Assembly (NCBI GenBank): GCA_034926225.1
Contig: JAYFRF010000017.1
Location: forward strand, 1 to 64,000
Length of the DNA: 64,000 nt
Origin: JAAZKA01 sp034926225
GTDB lineage: Bacteria; Bacillota; Clostridia; Oscillospirales; QAMX01
Direction of reading: 5' to 3'
The notes under the pieces were generated by a model. It saw only the letters and a list, made by a program, of their open reading frames with translations, ran no database searches and was not told the origin of the DNA. Shown here in pieces: positions 17,252-25,786 of the stretch; the first letter of the stretch is position 1; each line of letters opens with the position of its first letter. The position numbers were made by a program, and so were the translations under genes.

Positions 17252-18922
17252 TTACATTGCCTGTGTTTTATCTTGAATAGCACTTATGAAAACTCTGACG
17301 ATTTCCGGGTCAAATTGTGTGCCGCTGCATCTGATGAGTTCTTTCATCGCTTGATTAAATGATTTCTTTGTTTGATAAGGCCTTATCGATGTCATTGCGT
17401 CAAAGCTGTCGACAACTGCCAGTATCCTTGCCAAATAATGTATCTCTTCGCCTTTTAAATGGCACGGATAACCTGTGCCGTCATACCTTTCATGGTGATG
17501 TAAAATGATGGGAATCATATCTTTTAACGAGTTAATATTTTGTATGATCTCCACCGCTTTTTGCGGGTGGTTTTTTAGAATTTCCCATTCTTCATCGGTT
17601 AACGGCTCTGCTTTTATCAATATATCCCCAGAAATATTGATTTTACCGATATCATGCAGATAGGCAGAGTAAATTAAAATCTTTTTATCCGTTTCGTTGA
17701 GCCCTAACTTCTCAGCAAGAAGTGTACAGTAAAAAACAACTCTTTCGACATGCCCGTATGTATACTTATCCTTTGCATTAATGACGGCAATCAGCGTTTT
17801 AATTGAAACAACCGTTTCGTTATCTATTTCGTACAAATCAGATTGAAGCTCTTCCAGAATCGAATAATAAGCCTCAACACGGTTTTTATATAGAAATTTC
17901 GCTCTGTAACACGCTTGGTCAGCGTATTTTAAAAGATCGGCATCCGTTTTTGCCTTTGTTGGGAATGTAGATACGCCGACAGATATGGTAAGGTTTCCGC
18001 CGGGTAAATGCTCCTGTCCCTCAAACAAGTGTTCTTGGATCGTTTTTCTCAACTTTTCGGCTTCTTTCATAGCTATAACTTCCCCAGTATTGGGAAAAAG
18101 GATAGCGAATTCTTCGCCTCCATATCGCGCAACGAAAGAATTGCTAGGTACAGTATCCTTCATGATGCCGGCAATTATATGAAGAACTTCATCACCCTTC
18201 TGATGTCCGTAAAGATCATTATAGATTTTAAAATCGTCAATATCAATAAACAGCAGCGATAACTCGTTGCCGTCATTTTTACTTTTATAAAGTTGCTGAG
18301 AAAGAATATCGTAAAAATAGCGGTGATTATAAAGTCCTGTAAGGCCATCGATATTGGCTAAATCTTTCAAGCTTTCGATGTGTTTCTTTCTAAGATTCAC
18401 ATAGTATCCGGTCGTCCATGAGATGATCATAAATACACAGGCCAGAACGATGTCACTTTCAAAAAAAGTATTAACTGCTGCTTCCGGCGCGCAGACAAGA
18501 TCGATCCCCAAAACGGTAACAGCGGACAAAGTGGCAATGGATGTACTTTCCTTCATACTGCACTCAATGGAGGACGATATAATCACGAGCAGAAATAGAA
18601 ATTTATAGTTGCTTTGGTAAGCACCGGTTAACATTACCGAAAGGAAAGCAGTAGATAGCGAAATGGCAGGATCTATCCATTTTTTAAATGGAAATCGATC
18701 ACTTATTTTCGATTGTAAAAAGATCCATAATACGTATATAATTAAAATAATTAATAAAACTGAAGAAAGCAAAAAGCCGGATCGTAGAAAAAATTCCATA
18801 TCGCTGTGGTTAACAGAAAAATATTGAAGAAAGGCAATGGCTGGAAAAGACAGGGAGGCTATTTTTATTATGTTCAATATTTGATTGATTTGTATTTCGT
18901 TTCCTTCATCATTTTTAAACAT
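17252..18922 (-). CDS. Membrane GGDEF and HD-GYP domain protein (c-di-GMP turnover)
   Basis: The 556-residue product has five or six predicted membrane segments in residues 25-175, a GGDEF domain at about 190-350 with the active-site loop RYGGEEF at 266-272, and an HD-GYP domain at about 370-550 with YLHDIGKI (HD at 423-424) and HHERYDGTGYP at 476-486. GGEEF is compatible with diguanylate cyclase activity; the inhibitory RxxD site five residues before it is absent. HD-GYP domains hydrolyse c-di-GMP, so net direction of activity cannot be told. ATG 18922 is chosen because AGAGGCG precedes it and because the earlier in-frame start would lie inside a strong hairpin. Confidence 0.9.
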   Translation of the reverse strand: MFKNDEGNEIQINQILNIIKIASLSFPAIAFLQYFSVNHSDMEFFLRSGFLLSSVLLIILIIYVLWIFLQSKISDRFPFKKWIDPAISLSTAFLSVMLTGAYQSNYKFLFLLVIISSSIECSMKESTSIATLSAVTVLGIDLVCAPEAAVNTFFESDIVLACVFMIISWTTGYYVNLRKKHIESLKDLANIDGLTGLYNHRYFYDILSQQLYKSKNDGNELSLLFIDIDDFKIYNDLYGHQKGDEVLHIIAGIMKDTVPSNSFVARYGGEEFAILFPNTGEVIAMKEAEKLRKTIQEHLFEGQEHLPGGNLTISVGVSTFPTKAKTDADLLKYADQACYRAKFLYKNRVEAYYSILEELQSDLYEIDNETVVSIKTLIAVINAKDKYTYGHVERVVFYCTLLAEKLGLNETDKKILIYSAYLHDIGKINISGDILIKAEPLTDEEWEILKNHPQKAVEIIQNINSLKDMIPIILHHHERYDGTGYPCHLKGEEIHYLARILAVVDSFDAMTSIRPYQTKKSFNQAMKELIRCSGTQFDPEIVRVFISAIQDKTQAM

Positions 18923-18943
18923 ATTTCGCCTCTTTTGTTTGGT

Positions 18944-18982
18944 AACCACCCATAGGAGGTTTTAGGCCTTCTATGGGTGGTT
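18944..18982 (-). terminator. Hairpin between the agr locus and the GGDEF gene
   Basis: A perfect 12-base stem (AACCACCCATAG with CTATGGGTGGTT) with a 15-base loop lies 12 bases after the agrD stop. It lacks a T-run on the minus strand, so it may be a weak terminator, a processing site or a stabiliser that sets the ratio of agr to GGDEF transcripts. Confidence 0.5.
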
Positions 18983-18994
18983 ATTACGTTTTGT

Positions 18995-19114
18995 TTAGTC
19001 TCTCAGGGACTTGGGTTCTTCAGGCTGGTAGACGAAATAAAGGCATGCTGAGGACGCGACCAATGCTGCTACTAAAGTGGAAACTGCCGCGAGGATGCCA
19101 TAAAACTTCTTCAT
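18995..19114 (-). CDS. agrD: Cyclic lactone autoinducer peptide precursor (AgrD-like)
   Basis: The 39-residue precursor has an amphipathic/hydrophobic N-terminal half (MKKFYGILAAVSTLVAALVA), a core SSACLYFVYQ with the single Cys that would form the thiolactone, and an acidic Pro-rich tail PEEPKSLRD, the C-terminal recognition tail of the Clostridia AgrD family. AgrB would cleave the tail and cyclise the core. AAGGAGTG precedes this ATG at seven bases; longer in-frame starts would overlap agrB. Predicted mature ring and cleavage points are inference. It lies 14 bases after agrB. Confidence 0.9.
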   Translation of the reverse strand: MKKFYGILAAVSTLVAALVASSACLYFVYQPEEPKSLRD

Positions 19115-19128
19115 TTTTGTCACTCCTT

Positions 19129-19758
19129 TCATAGAATAAATATCTGATTCATTTTGCGGATGAATTGCGCGCCAAGATAAGTAAGTGTGAATATCTGCCA
19201 AGACACCCCGAAAAGCAAACTGATCTCAAAAGATTTGATAATTACGAATTGATCAGTAATAGCAAATCCTATCAAAGCCAAAACAAAATATATGGAGAGA
19301 ACCAAGAAGCTGCCTTTCCGCATCCTTATTCTCTTTTGTTCTGTTCGGATCGGCTTATTCGGAGAGTCAACGGGAGCAAATTTATAAACGGCCAAAAAAG
19401 ATAACCCAAAAATAACTATGATAGCAAAAGCCATTAATATTTGGTTATATATTCCTACCAAAAGCCATTTTGATATAGAAGCCGTTAAAATGCAGTAAAC
19501 AACGCTGAAACTTGTACAAAGTTCTGCGGTCCCCGCGTGAGCGCCTCCGCTGAATTTCCTTAAAATACTGACTGAAAAACATACGATCAATGATTCAACA
19601 GGAACGCCTGCTAAAAAGCCAAACAACAGAACCAACAGTGTTGTTAATATAATCTGTATGATCGCGATCAGCCCGTACGCAACAACCGCTTCTTTTTCAA
19701 CGTCATATCCAAGGGATACTGCTATATTACTCGCCAGTTTTTTCGCTAGTCGCTCCAT
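19129..19758 (-). CDS. agrB: AgrB-like autoinducer-processing membrane peptidase
   Basis: The 209-residue product is an AgrB-family cysteine endopeptidase. The catalytic His lies in RKFSGGAHAGT (about residue 74) and the catalytic Cys in AELCT (about 81), followed by four hydrophobic segments. It removes the C-terminal tail of AgrD and forms the cyclic thiolactone at the membrane. It overlaps the preceding membrane-protein gene by 32 bases, so the cluster is translated as a unit. Confidence 0.93.
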   Translation of the reverse strand: MERLAKKLASNIAVSLGYDVEKEAVVAYGLIAIIQIILTTLLVLLFGFLAGVPVESLIVCFSVSILRKFSGGAHAGTAELCTSFSVVYCILTASISKWLLVGIYNQILMAFAIIVIFGLSFLAVYKFAPVDSPNKPIRTEQKRIRMRKGSFLVLSIYFVLALIGFAITDQFVIIKSFEISLLFGVSWQIFTLTYLGAQFIRKMNQIFIL

Positions 19759-20248
19759 CTTTATTTGCCCTTTTTCTTATTGTCTTTAAAATTAGATATC
19801 CTAAAAAAATTAAAATAACGAAAAATATATTGGATGGAGCAGAGCTTATACCCTGTGTAAATTCATCACTCGAATTTAAAAGCTCCGTAGCTCTTGGCTG
19901 ACTAAATAATAAAGTCAAAAGCATCATATTAAATACTTCAGAAAATGCGATCAGCATAAAAGCAACAACGGTTGATATGATTGTACGAATTATTTTTGAT
20001 AATTCTGTTTTATAAGCAAATTGAAATAGTAAAATGGTAGCTAAAAGTGTTAATACCGTGTTTACACCAATCGCTATCGGTAAAAATCGGATAAGATATG
20101 TGATAGCGACAAAAATCAAGCTGAGCATAATGTACTTTTTTACGACTATTTTTGTTTGCGTAAATATATGGATGGCAAGCATAGATAAAAAGGATTGGGG
20201 TATACCGACTAGCAATAAAACAGGGATATTTACAGAAATATTACCCAT
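19727..20248 (-). CDS. Membrane protein of the agr cluster, possible receptor-like
   Basis: The 173-residue product has about five predicted membrane helices (first MGNISVNIPVLLLVGIPQSFL, last NIFFVILIFLGYLIL) and a short basic C terminus (LKTIRKRANKDGATSEK). It resembles the membrane-sensor half of AgrC-type receptors in size and topology but has no kinase domain. It overlaps both its neighbours, the DUF5317-like gene by eight bases and agrB by 32. A role in autoinducer sensing or export is inferred from context only. Confidence 0.6.
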   Translation of the reverse strand: MGNISVNIPVLLLVGIPQSFLSMLAIHIFTQTKIVVKKYIMLSLIFVAITYLIRFLPIAIGVNTVLTLLATILLFQFAYKTELSKIIRTIISTVVAFMLIAFSEVFNMMLLTLLFSQPRATELLNSSDEFTQGISSAPSNIFFVILIFLGYLILKTIRKRANKDGATSEKTGE

Positions 20249-20819
20249 TGATCGGATTTTCTCCTTTTAACTTTTTATTGCTGTATTGTTCGTTGACTGC
20301 TTTAATTAGGTAATAAAGCAAAATGCAGACAAATAGATGGATAAAAACATCGCCTAAACTTAATATGCTATAACCGTAATCAATATAATCCGTCAGGAAC
20401 TTTAATTTGGTTTCTGCGCTGCCCAGAATATGAATTTCGTCTGCTGCGCCAAACATATTCGGAGTAACATATCCGGTAATATAGGAAAAACTTGGGAATA
20501 CCGGCATCCTTCCACCATTTTGCGCCATGACGATTTTATTCAAAAGAGTTCCGAAAACAATGGAAAATGATCCGATGATCGCAGGCTTATAGAGCTTGTA
20601 TACAACCATTGCAAAAATAAACGATAATATTATTGCCGGCTCAATCAATGGCACAAATTTAATAAAATAATAGGCATCATAGAATATACTGAACTGGAAA
20701 AACACCAAAATGCACTGTATCACAAGAACAATATAAAATGTCCACGAATAAAAGAGATATTTTAATTGATAGTGCTTTATTTTAGCCAGCAAGCATACAA
20801 GGAAAAATTCAACGATCAT
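20241..20819 (-). CDS. DUF5317-like membrane protein, first gene of the agr cluster
   Basis: The 192-residue product has about six hydrophobic segments and the motif QNGGRMPVFP at about residue 100, followed by a C-terminal SLGDVFIHLFVCILLYYLI. The NGGRMPV and GD-(I/V) pattern is what I associate with DUF5317 proteins, which often sit next to agr-type loci and HD-GYP proteins in Clostridia. Function is unknown. A sigma-A promoter lies just upstream, so it heads the operon. Confidence 0.65.
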   Translation of the reverse strand: MIVEFFLVCLLAKIKHYQLKYLFYSWTFYIVLVIQCILVFFQFSIFYDAYYFIKFVPLIEPAIILSFIFAMVVYKLYKPAIIGSFSIVFGTLLNKIVMAQNGGRMPVFPSFSYITGYVTPNMFGAADEIHILGSAETKLKFLTDYIDYGYSILSLGDVFIHLFVCILLYYLIKAVNEQYSNKKLKGENPING

Positions 20820-20867
20820 TTTTGTCTACAATCTTTCATAAAATACCATTATATGCTACCCTTTCCA

Positions 20868-20895
20868 ATTATAACATAAAAAAATGAAAATGCAA
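20868..20895 (-). promoter_or_regulatory. Sigma-A-type promoter of the agr cluster
   Basis: On the minus strand TTGCAT and TATAAT are separated by 16 bases, about 50 bases before the first gene of the cluster. Confidence 0.65.
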
Positions 20896-20900
20896 TAGTG

Positions 20901-21095
20901 TTACTCGAAAAAATTAACTGGATCTTGTAAGTCCACATGGACGACGTTTCCGGAAAACAGCTCTGACTTCATTGCTTTCCATACCGGCCGAGTCCAGACT
21001 TTCTCAGTATAAATCACCCAGCTCGCCATCGTTGAAAATCTGACGCCTCCTGATGGTTAAGCGGTACGACTTCAACATAATACGCAAGCAGCTCT
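20901..21095 (-). pseudogene. IS66-family transposase relic
   Basis: Two adjacent frames on the minus strand give pieces of an IS66 TnpC transposase. One reads LLAYYVEVVPLNHQEAS (compare the family's YxxGLPLYRQE) and, after a frameshift, the next reads FSTMASWVIYTEKVWTRPVW and then ELFSGNVVHVD, close to the IS66 pattern LSRxTMxxWV..A..L.P.Y..L...L.....H.DET. The relic ends at TAA and has lost both ends and the catalytic DET. The flanking bases to 21236 show nothing else. Confidence 0.6.
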
Positions 21096-21236
21096 TGAAA
21101 ACATGGGATCAACGGAGCCGGTGCGGAGGTTATTGAATACTGACGTGCATGTTTAAATAATCCGATTATTTATCATTGATCCCGTATATGTTAATAATCA
21201 TTTATAATTATGGCATGTATGAATTATTATTACAAT

Positions 21237-21288
21237 AAAAAATCGTTTCTTAAGGATGATCTCTCGAATCCTACAGAAACGATTTTTT
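21237..21288 (-). terminator. Terminator of the ilv-leu operon
   Basis: A 14-base perfect stem (AAAAAATCGTTTCT with AGAAACGATTTTTT) with an additional AGGAT/ATCCT inner stem lies about 65 bases after the leuB stop. Flanking A and T runs make it usable on both strands. Confidence 0.8.
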
Positions 21289-21351
21289 ACGCTGGATGAC
21301 ATAATTTTATAAAGGTCTCGTCGTAAATTCATAACGCCGTTTGCAGATGTT

Positions 21352-22428
21352 CTATTTTATCTCGCCAAGAATTACCTTCGTCATTTCGCTGCAGCTGAGA
21401 GCTTCGGCGCCGGGGGAAACGATATCCGCGGTCCTTAGCCCTTTGGCGAGGACGCGGGAAACGGCGGCCTCGATGCAGTCTGCCGCGGCTTCCTGTTTGA
21501 ACGATAGGCGGAGCATCATGGCGACGGATAAAATTGTCGCGATCGGGTTAGCCTTGTTTTTGCCAGCAATGTCGGGTGCGGAACCGTGGATCGGTTCGTA
21601 CATGCCGCGCGTCGTCTCACCGAGCGAGGCCGAAGGAAGAAGGCCGATAGAGCCGGTGATCTGCGAAGCTTCGTCCGAAAGGATGTCGCCGAAGATGTTA
21701 CTGGTCACGACGACGTCGAACTGCTTTGGGTTCTTGACGAGCTGCATGGCAGCGTTATCTACGAGCATATCGGACAGCCGTACATCGGGATACTCCGCAG
21801 CAAGCGCGTGCATGGTCTCGCGCCAAAGGCGGGAGCTTTCCAAAACGTTTGCCTTGTCGATGCTGACGAGCGTTTTACCTCGTGCACGCGCGAGTTCGAA
21901 AGCGATGACACCGATGCGTCTTATCTCCATTTCGCTGTAGCACTCGGTGTCGTAGGCCTCGGTGCCGTTCGGACCGATGCGCCTGCCGCATTCTCCGAAA
22001 TACATACCGCCGGTCAACTCGCGGACGATGACTATGTCGAAACCGGCCTCGGCGACCGATTGCCGAAGCGGGCAGGTGTCCTTAAGTTCCGGCAGAAGCC
22101 GCGCCGGGCGGATGTTCGCGTAGAGCCCCAGCGCCTTGCGTATACCAAGCAGAGCCTTTTCCGGACGGAGGTGACCTGGGAGCGTATCCCATTTCGGTCC
22201 ACCGACGGCGCCGAGCAGAATGCTGTCGCTTTCGAGACAGGCTTCGACTGCTTCGCGTGGTAGGGGAACGCCGTACGCGTCGATCGCGGCGCCTCCAGCG
22301 AGTACGCGTTTGTAATTGAATTTTAAATTATATTTTTCACCGACACGGTCGAGAACACGGGTCGCGGCACCCACGATTTCGGGTCCGATACCGTCGCCCG
22401 ATATTACTGCAATGTTGTAGGTCATCAT
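21352..22428 (-). CDS. leuB: 3-isopropylmalate dehydrogenase
   Basis: The 358-residue product oxidises and decarboxylates 3-isopropylmalate to 2-oxoisocaproate with NAD+, the last step specific for leucine. Visible signatures are VISGDGIGPEIVG at the N terminus, the substrate-binding Arg residues in NIRPARLLP and VRELTGG, IDKANVL, and the metal-site region SDEASQITGS followed by EPIHGSAPDIAGKNKANPIA. Length fits the family. Its start overlaps the leuD stop (ATGA), as expected for a coupled operon; the second ATG one codon later is an equal candidate. Confidence 0.97.
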   Translation of the reverse strand: MMTYNIAVISGDGIGPEIVGAATRVLDRVGEKYNLKFNYKRVLAGGAAIDAYGVPLPREAVEACLESDSILLGAVGGPKWDTLPGHLRPEKALLGIRKALGLYANIRPARLLPELKDTCPLRQSVAEAGFDIVIVRELTGGMYFGECGRRIGPNGTEAYDTECYSEMEIRRIGVIAFELARARGKTLVSIDKANVLESSRLWRETMHALAAEYPDVRLSDMLVDNAAMQLVKNPKQFDVVVTSNIFGDILSDEASQITGSIGLLPSASLGETTRGMYEPIHGSAPDIAGKNKANPIATILSVAMMLRLSFKQEAAADCIEAAVSRVLAKGLRTADIVSPGAEALSCSEMTKVILGEIK

Positions 22429-22907
22429 GCTCCACCTTCTTTAATGAAGTTTAAAAGCCCGCCCGAGGAGATAATCTTCTGTAGGAAATCAGGGAAGGGC
22501 GCGAAATGCGAAACGGTGTTTTTAGTGAGATTTTTCAGCTCGCCCTTGTCGAAGTCGATTTCAACGCTGTCGCCCTCGCCGATATCCGCGTCGCATTCGA
22601 TGATCGGAAGTCCTATATTGATAGCGTTGCGATAAAATATACGGGCGAAGCTTTTGGCGATTACTGCAGCGACGCCGGACTCCTTAATTGCCAGCGGAGC
22701 GTGTTCGCGCGAGGAGCCGCAGCCAAAATTGCTACCCGCGGCGATTACGTCGCCCTTCTTCACGCGGCCGACGAAGCTTTTATCAAGGTCTTCCATGCAA
22801 TGGGCCGCAAGCTCCTTAGCGTCGGCGGTGTTAAGATATCTCGCAGGGATGATGACGTCGGTATCAACGTTGTCACCGTATTTTATTATATTCGCTTTCA
22901 GTACCAT
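22425..22907 (-). CDS. leuD: 3-isopropylmalate dehydratase small subunit
   Basis: The 160-residue product is the swivel-domain subunit that pairs with LeuC. Signatures are YGDNVDTDVIIPARYLN near the N terminus, GSNFGCGSSREHAPLAI around residue 55 and YRNAINIGLPI. The short form of about 160 residues goes with the archaeal/Clostridia-type LeuC of about 420 residues present next door. It lies between leuC and leuB in one operon. Confidence 0.96.
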   Translation of the reverse strand: MVLKANIIKYGDNVDTDVIIPARYLNTADAKELAAHCMEDLDKSFVGRVKKGDVIAAGSNFGCGSSREHAPLAIKESGVAAVIAKSFARIFYRNAINIGLPIIECDADIGEGDSVEIDFDKGELKNLTKNTVSHFAPFPDFLQKIISSGGLLNFIKEGGA

Positions 22908-22927
22908 ATTCGTATCCTCCTGTCACG

Positions 22928-24181
22928 TTATTCCGCTGGGGCGATCCTGCCGGCCAGCGCGGACGCTGCGGCAACTGCGGGGCTCGCTAGATAAACCTCG
23001 CTCTCCGGATGGCCCATACGTCCGACAAAGTTGCGGTTCGTTGTCGCCACACAGCGCTCGCCCTTTGCAAGGATACCCATGTGGCCGCCGAGGCAGGGAC
23101 CGCAGGTCGGCGTGGAGACGGCGCAACCGGCCTCGACGAAGGTTTTCAGAAGTCCCATTTCCATAGCTTCGAGGTAGATTTTCTGCGTCGCAGGGATGAC
23201 GATACAGCGGAGGTTTTTAGCAATTTTTCTACCCTTCAGAATCTCTGCGGCAATCATCAGGTCCTCCAAACGGCCGTTCGTGCACGAGCCTATGACGACT
23301 TGGTCTATCGGAATGTCCGGTATGTCGTCGAAAGTGCGGGCATTTTCCGGCAGATGCGGGAAAGCCACGGTCTGTTTGACGTTTGACAGGTCGATATCGA
23401 TTACGCGGGTGTAGGATGCGTCCTCGTCCGCGGCGTACACGACGCTTTTACGCGCTGTGCGCTTGGCGACATATTCGAGAGTCTTGTCGTCGACGGGGAA
23501 GATACCGTTTTTCGCGCCGCCCTCGATAGCCATGTTGGCGATGCACAGACGGTCGCTGACCGAAAGATTCGCCACACCGTCGCCAGTAAATTCCATCGAC
23601 TGGTACAGCGCGCCGTCCACACCGATGAGGCCAAGAATGTGCAAAATAACGTCCTTACCCCATACATTTTTGGGTAAGCTCCCCGTAAGGTTGAATTTGA
23701 TTGCCGAAGGCACTCGGAGCCAGATCTGGCCGGTCGCCATACCGGCTGCCATATCGGTGGAGCCGACGCCCGTCGAAAACGCACCGAGCGCACCGTAGGT
23801 GCAGGTGTGGCTGTCTGCGCCGATGACGAGGTCACCGGGGATAACCATCCCCTTTTCGGGTAAAAGCGCGTGCTCGATGCCCATTTCGCCGACGTCAAAA
23901 CAGTTGACGACGCCCTTTTCACGGGCGAAGTCCCGGATCTGCTTGGCATTCTCGGCGGATTTGATGTCCTTGTTCGGTGTAAAATGGTCCATGACGAAGA
24001 CGACCTTCTCCTGATCGTATACGCAGCCGCAGTTTGCCTTGTTGAATTCGTTGATTGCGACCGGCGTTGTGATGTCGTTACCGAGAACGAGGTCGAGCCT
24101 AGCCATGATAATCTGGCCGGCCTCTACGGTTTTTTCGCCGCAGTGGGCCGCTAATATTTTCTGTGTCATGGTCATTCCCAT
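22928..24181 (-). CDS. leuC: 3-isopropylmalate dehydratase large subunit
   Basis: The 417-residue product isomerises 2- to 3-isopropylmalate with LeuD using a [4Fe-4S] cluster. The ligand cysteines are visible in IGSCTNGR (about residue 299) and in TPTCGPCLGGHMG (two further Cys). GADSHTCTYGALG is the aconitase-family signature. The start MGMTMTQ follows ACGGAGGTT at ten bases; the inner ATGs are alternatives. Its length marks the methanogen/Clostridia type rather than the 470-residue enterobacterial form. Confidence 0.96.
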   Translation of the reverse strand: MGMTMTQKILAAHCGEKTVEAGQIIMARLDLVLGNDITTPVAINEFNKANCGCVYDQEKVVFVMDHFTPNKDIKSAENAKQIRDFAREKGVVNCFDVGEMGIEHALLPEKGMVIPGDLVIGADSHTCTYGALGAFSTGVGSTDMAAGMATGQIWLRVPSAIKFNLTGSLPKNVWGKDVILHILGLIGVDGALYQSMEFTGDGVANLSVSDRLCIANMAIEGGAKNGIFPVDDKTLEYVAKRTARKSVVYAADEDASYTRVIDIDLSNVKQTVAFPHLPENARTFDDIPDIPIDQVVIGSCTNGRLEDLMIAAEILKGRKIAKNLRCIVIPATQKIYLEAMEMGLLKTFVEAGCAVSTPTCGPCLGGHMGILAKGERCVATTNRNFVGRMGHPESEVYLASPAVAAASALAGRIAPAE

Positions 24182-24202
24182 ATGCTGTTAACCTCCGTTT
24201 AT

Positions 24203-25786
24203 TTATTCTGCCACCGGTGTGTCCGACAGACTGAGTATATATTCCAGCGAATCCACGAGCGCCTCGAAGCTAGCTTCGATGATATCGGTAGAGACGCCCA
24301 CGGTGGTCCATTTCCTGTGCCCGTCGCTGCTCTCGATCAGGACGCGTACGCGCGAGTCTGTCGTAAGGTCGGTTTCCAGTACGCGAACCTTATAGTCGCT
24401 AAGCTGGACGCCCGATATAATCGGGTAGAACACGCACAGCGCTTTTCTGAGAGCGAGGTCGAGCGCATTGACCGGACCGTTGCCGACAGCGGCCGTCATT
24501 TCGGCGCTGCCGTCCACTTTAATCTTTATCATAGCGTTGGAACTCATGCCGACTTCGGGCGCAGGAAATTCGCTGCTGACTTTGTACATATCCAATCGGA
24601 AATGAGGTTTGAATCTGCCGATGACCTTTTTTACCATCAGTTCGAAGCTGGCCTCGGCCGCCTCGAACTGATAGCCTTTGTGTTCGAGTTCCTTGAGACG
24701 GTCGAGTATGGCAGCAGTCTCGGGACTGTTTTTGTCGAGTCCCGGTGCTATATCCCTAAGCTTCAACAGAATAGCCTTTTTACCGGAAACCTCAGAGAGC
24801 AGAAAGCGACGGCTGTTACCGACACTAGCGGGGTCGACATGTTCGAACGATCGGGAAATTTTATCGACGCCGTCTATATGCATGCCTCCCTTGTGCGCAA
24901 ACGCGCTTTCGCCGATATAGGGTCTGCTGTTCGGAATCGACATGTTAGATATCTCGGCGATTTTTATCGCCGTTTCACGGAGCTTTTCGAGGCTGCCGTT
25001 AATGCAGCGGTATCCGCTTTTAAGCTGTAGGTTCGGAACGATGACGGACAGGTCCGCATTGCCGCAGCGCTCGCCGATACCGAGAAAGGTTCCCTGCACA
25101 TGGCAGGCGCCGGCGTCGACGGCGACCATGGAATTGGCTACGGCGCAACCGGTATCGTTGTGGCAGTGTATGCCGATGCGCATATCGGGGAAACGTGTTT
25201 TTACGGTACCGACGATCCGCGAAATCTGTGCCGGAAGCATACCGCCGTTCGTATCGCACAGAACGAGCAGCGCGGCGCCGCCGTCCTTCGCAGCCGCAAG
25301 CACCTGCATCGCGTAGCCAGGATTGTTCACATAGCCGTCGAAAAAGTGCTCTGCGTCGAAGAAGACCTCTTTGCCTTTTTTCCTGAAGAATTTTATGGTT
25401 TCACGCACGCAGCTGAGGTTTTCCTCGAGTGTCGTACTCAGAACTTCGGTGACGTGCAGATCCCAGGATTTTCCGAATATCGCGACGTATGAGGTGTTTG
25501 CCGCAAGGAGAGAAAGGACGTTTGCATCTTCCGTGACTGCGATCCCCTTGCGTTTCGTGCTGCCGAAAGCAACGAGACGCGCGTGTTTCATCGTCATACT
25601 GGCGGCGGAGGAAAAAAAATCCATATCCTTTGGATTCGAGCCGGGATTTCCGGCTTCGATGTAATGCACGCCGAATTCGTCGAGCGTTTTTACGATCGCA
25701 AGTTTATCGGACACGGAAAACGAAATCCCCTCCGACTGCGCGCCGTCGCGGAGCGTCGTGTCAAACAACTCAAGATAAGGTTCCAT
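24203..25786 (-). CDS. cimA: Citramalate synthase
   Basis: The 527-residue product belongs to the HMGL-like/isopropylmalate synthase family and matches the CimA branch: ELFDTTLRDGAQSEGISFSV at the N terminus, IEAGNPGSNPKD, IHCHNDTGCAVAN with metal-binding His residues, KGGMHIDGV and a C-terminal LeuA dimer/regulatory domain from about residue 390. It condenses pyruvate and acetyl-CoA to citramalate, opening a threonine-independent route to 2-ketobutyrate and isoleucine; LeuC/LeuD/LeuB then act on citramalate as well. Its first codons overlap leuA by 17 bases. Annotation as homocitrate synthase is less likely because of the SEGISFSV motif and the operon. Confidence 0.9.
   Translation of the reverse strand: MEPYLELFDTTLRDGAQSEGISFSVSDKLAIVKTLDEFGVHYIEAGNPGSNPKDMDFFSSAASMTMKHARLVAFGSTKRKGIAVTEDANVLSLLAANTSYVAIFGKSWDLHVTEVLSTTLEENLSCVRETIKFFRKKGKEVFFDAEHFFDGYVNNPGYAMQVLAAAKDGGAALLVLCDTNGGMLPAQISRIVGTVKTRFPDMRIGIHCHNDTGCAVANSMVAVDAGACHVQGTFLGIGERCGNADLSVIVPNLQLKSGYRCINGSLEKLRETAIKIAEISNMSIPNSRPYIGESAFAHKGGMHIDGVDKISRSFEHVDPASVGNSRRFLLSEVSGKKAILLKLRDIAPGLDKNSPETAAILDRLKELEHKGYQFEAAEASFELMVKKVIGRFKPHFRLDMYKVSSEFPAPEVGMSSNAMIKIKVDGSAEMTAAVGNGPVNALDLALRKALCVFYPIISGVQLSDYKVRVLETDLTTDSRVRVLIESSDGHRKWTTVGVSTDIIEASFEALVDSLEYILSLSDTPVAE

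Noticed and set aside
18944..18982. Considered as a c-di-GMP riboswitch before the GGDEF gene
   Set aside because: It is only a single simple hairpin; none of the conserved GEMM aptamer features is visible.
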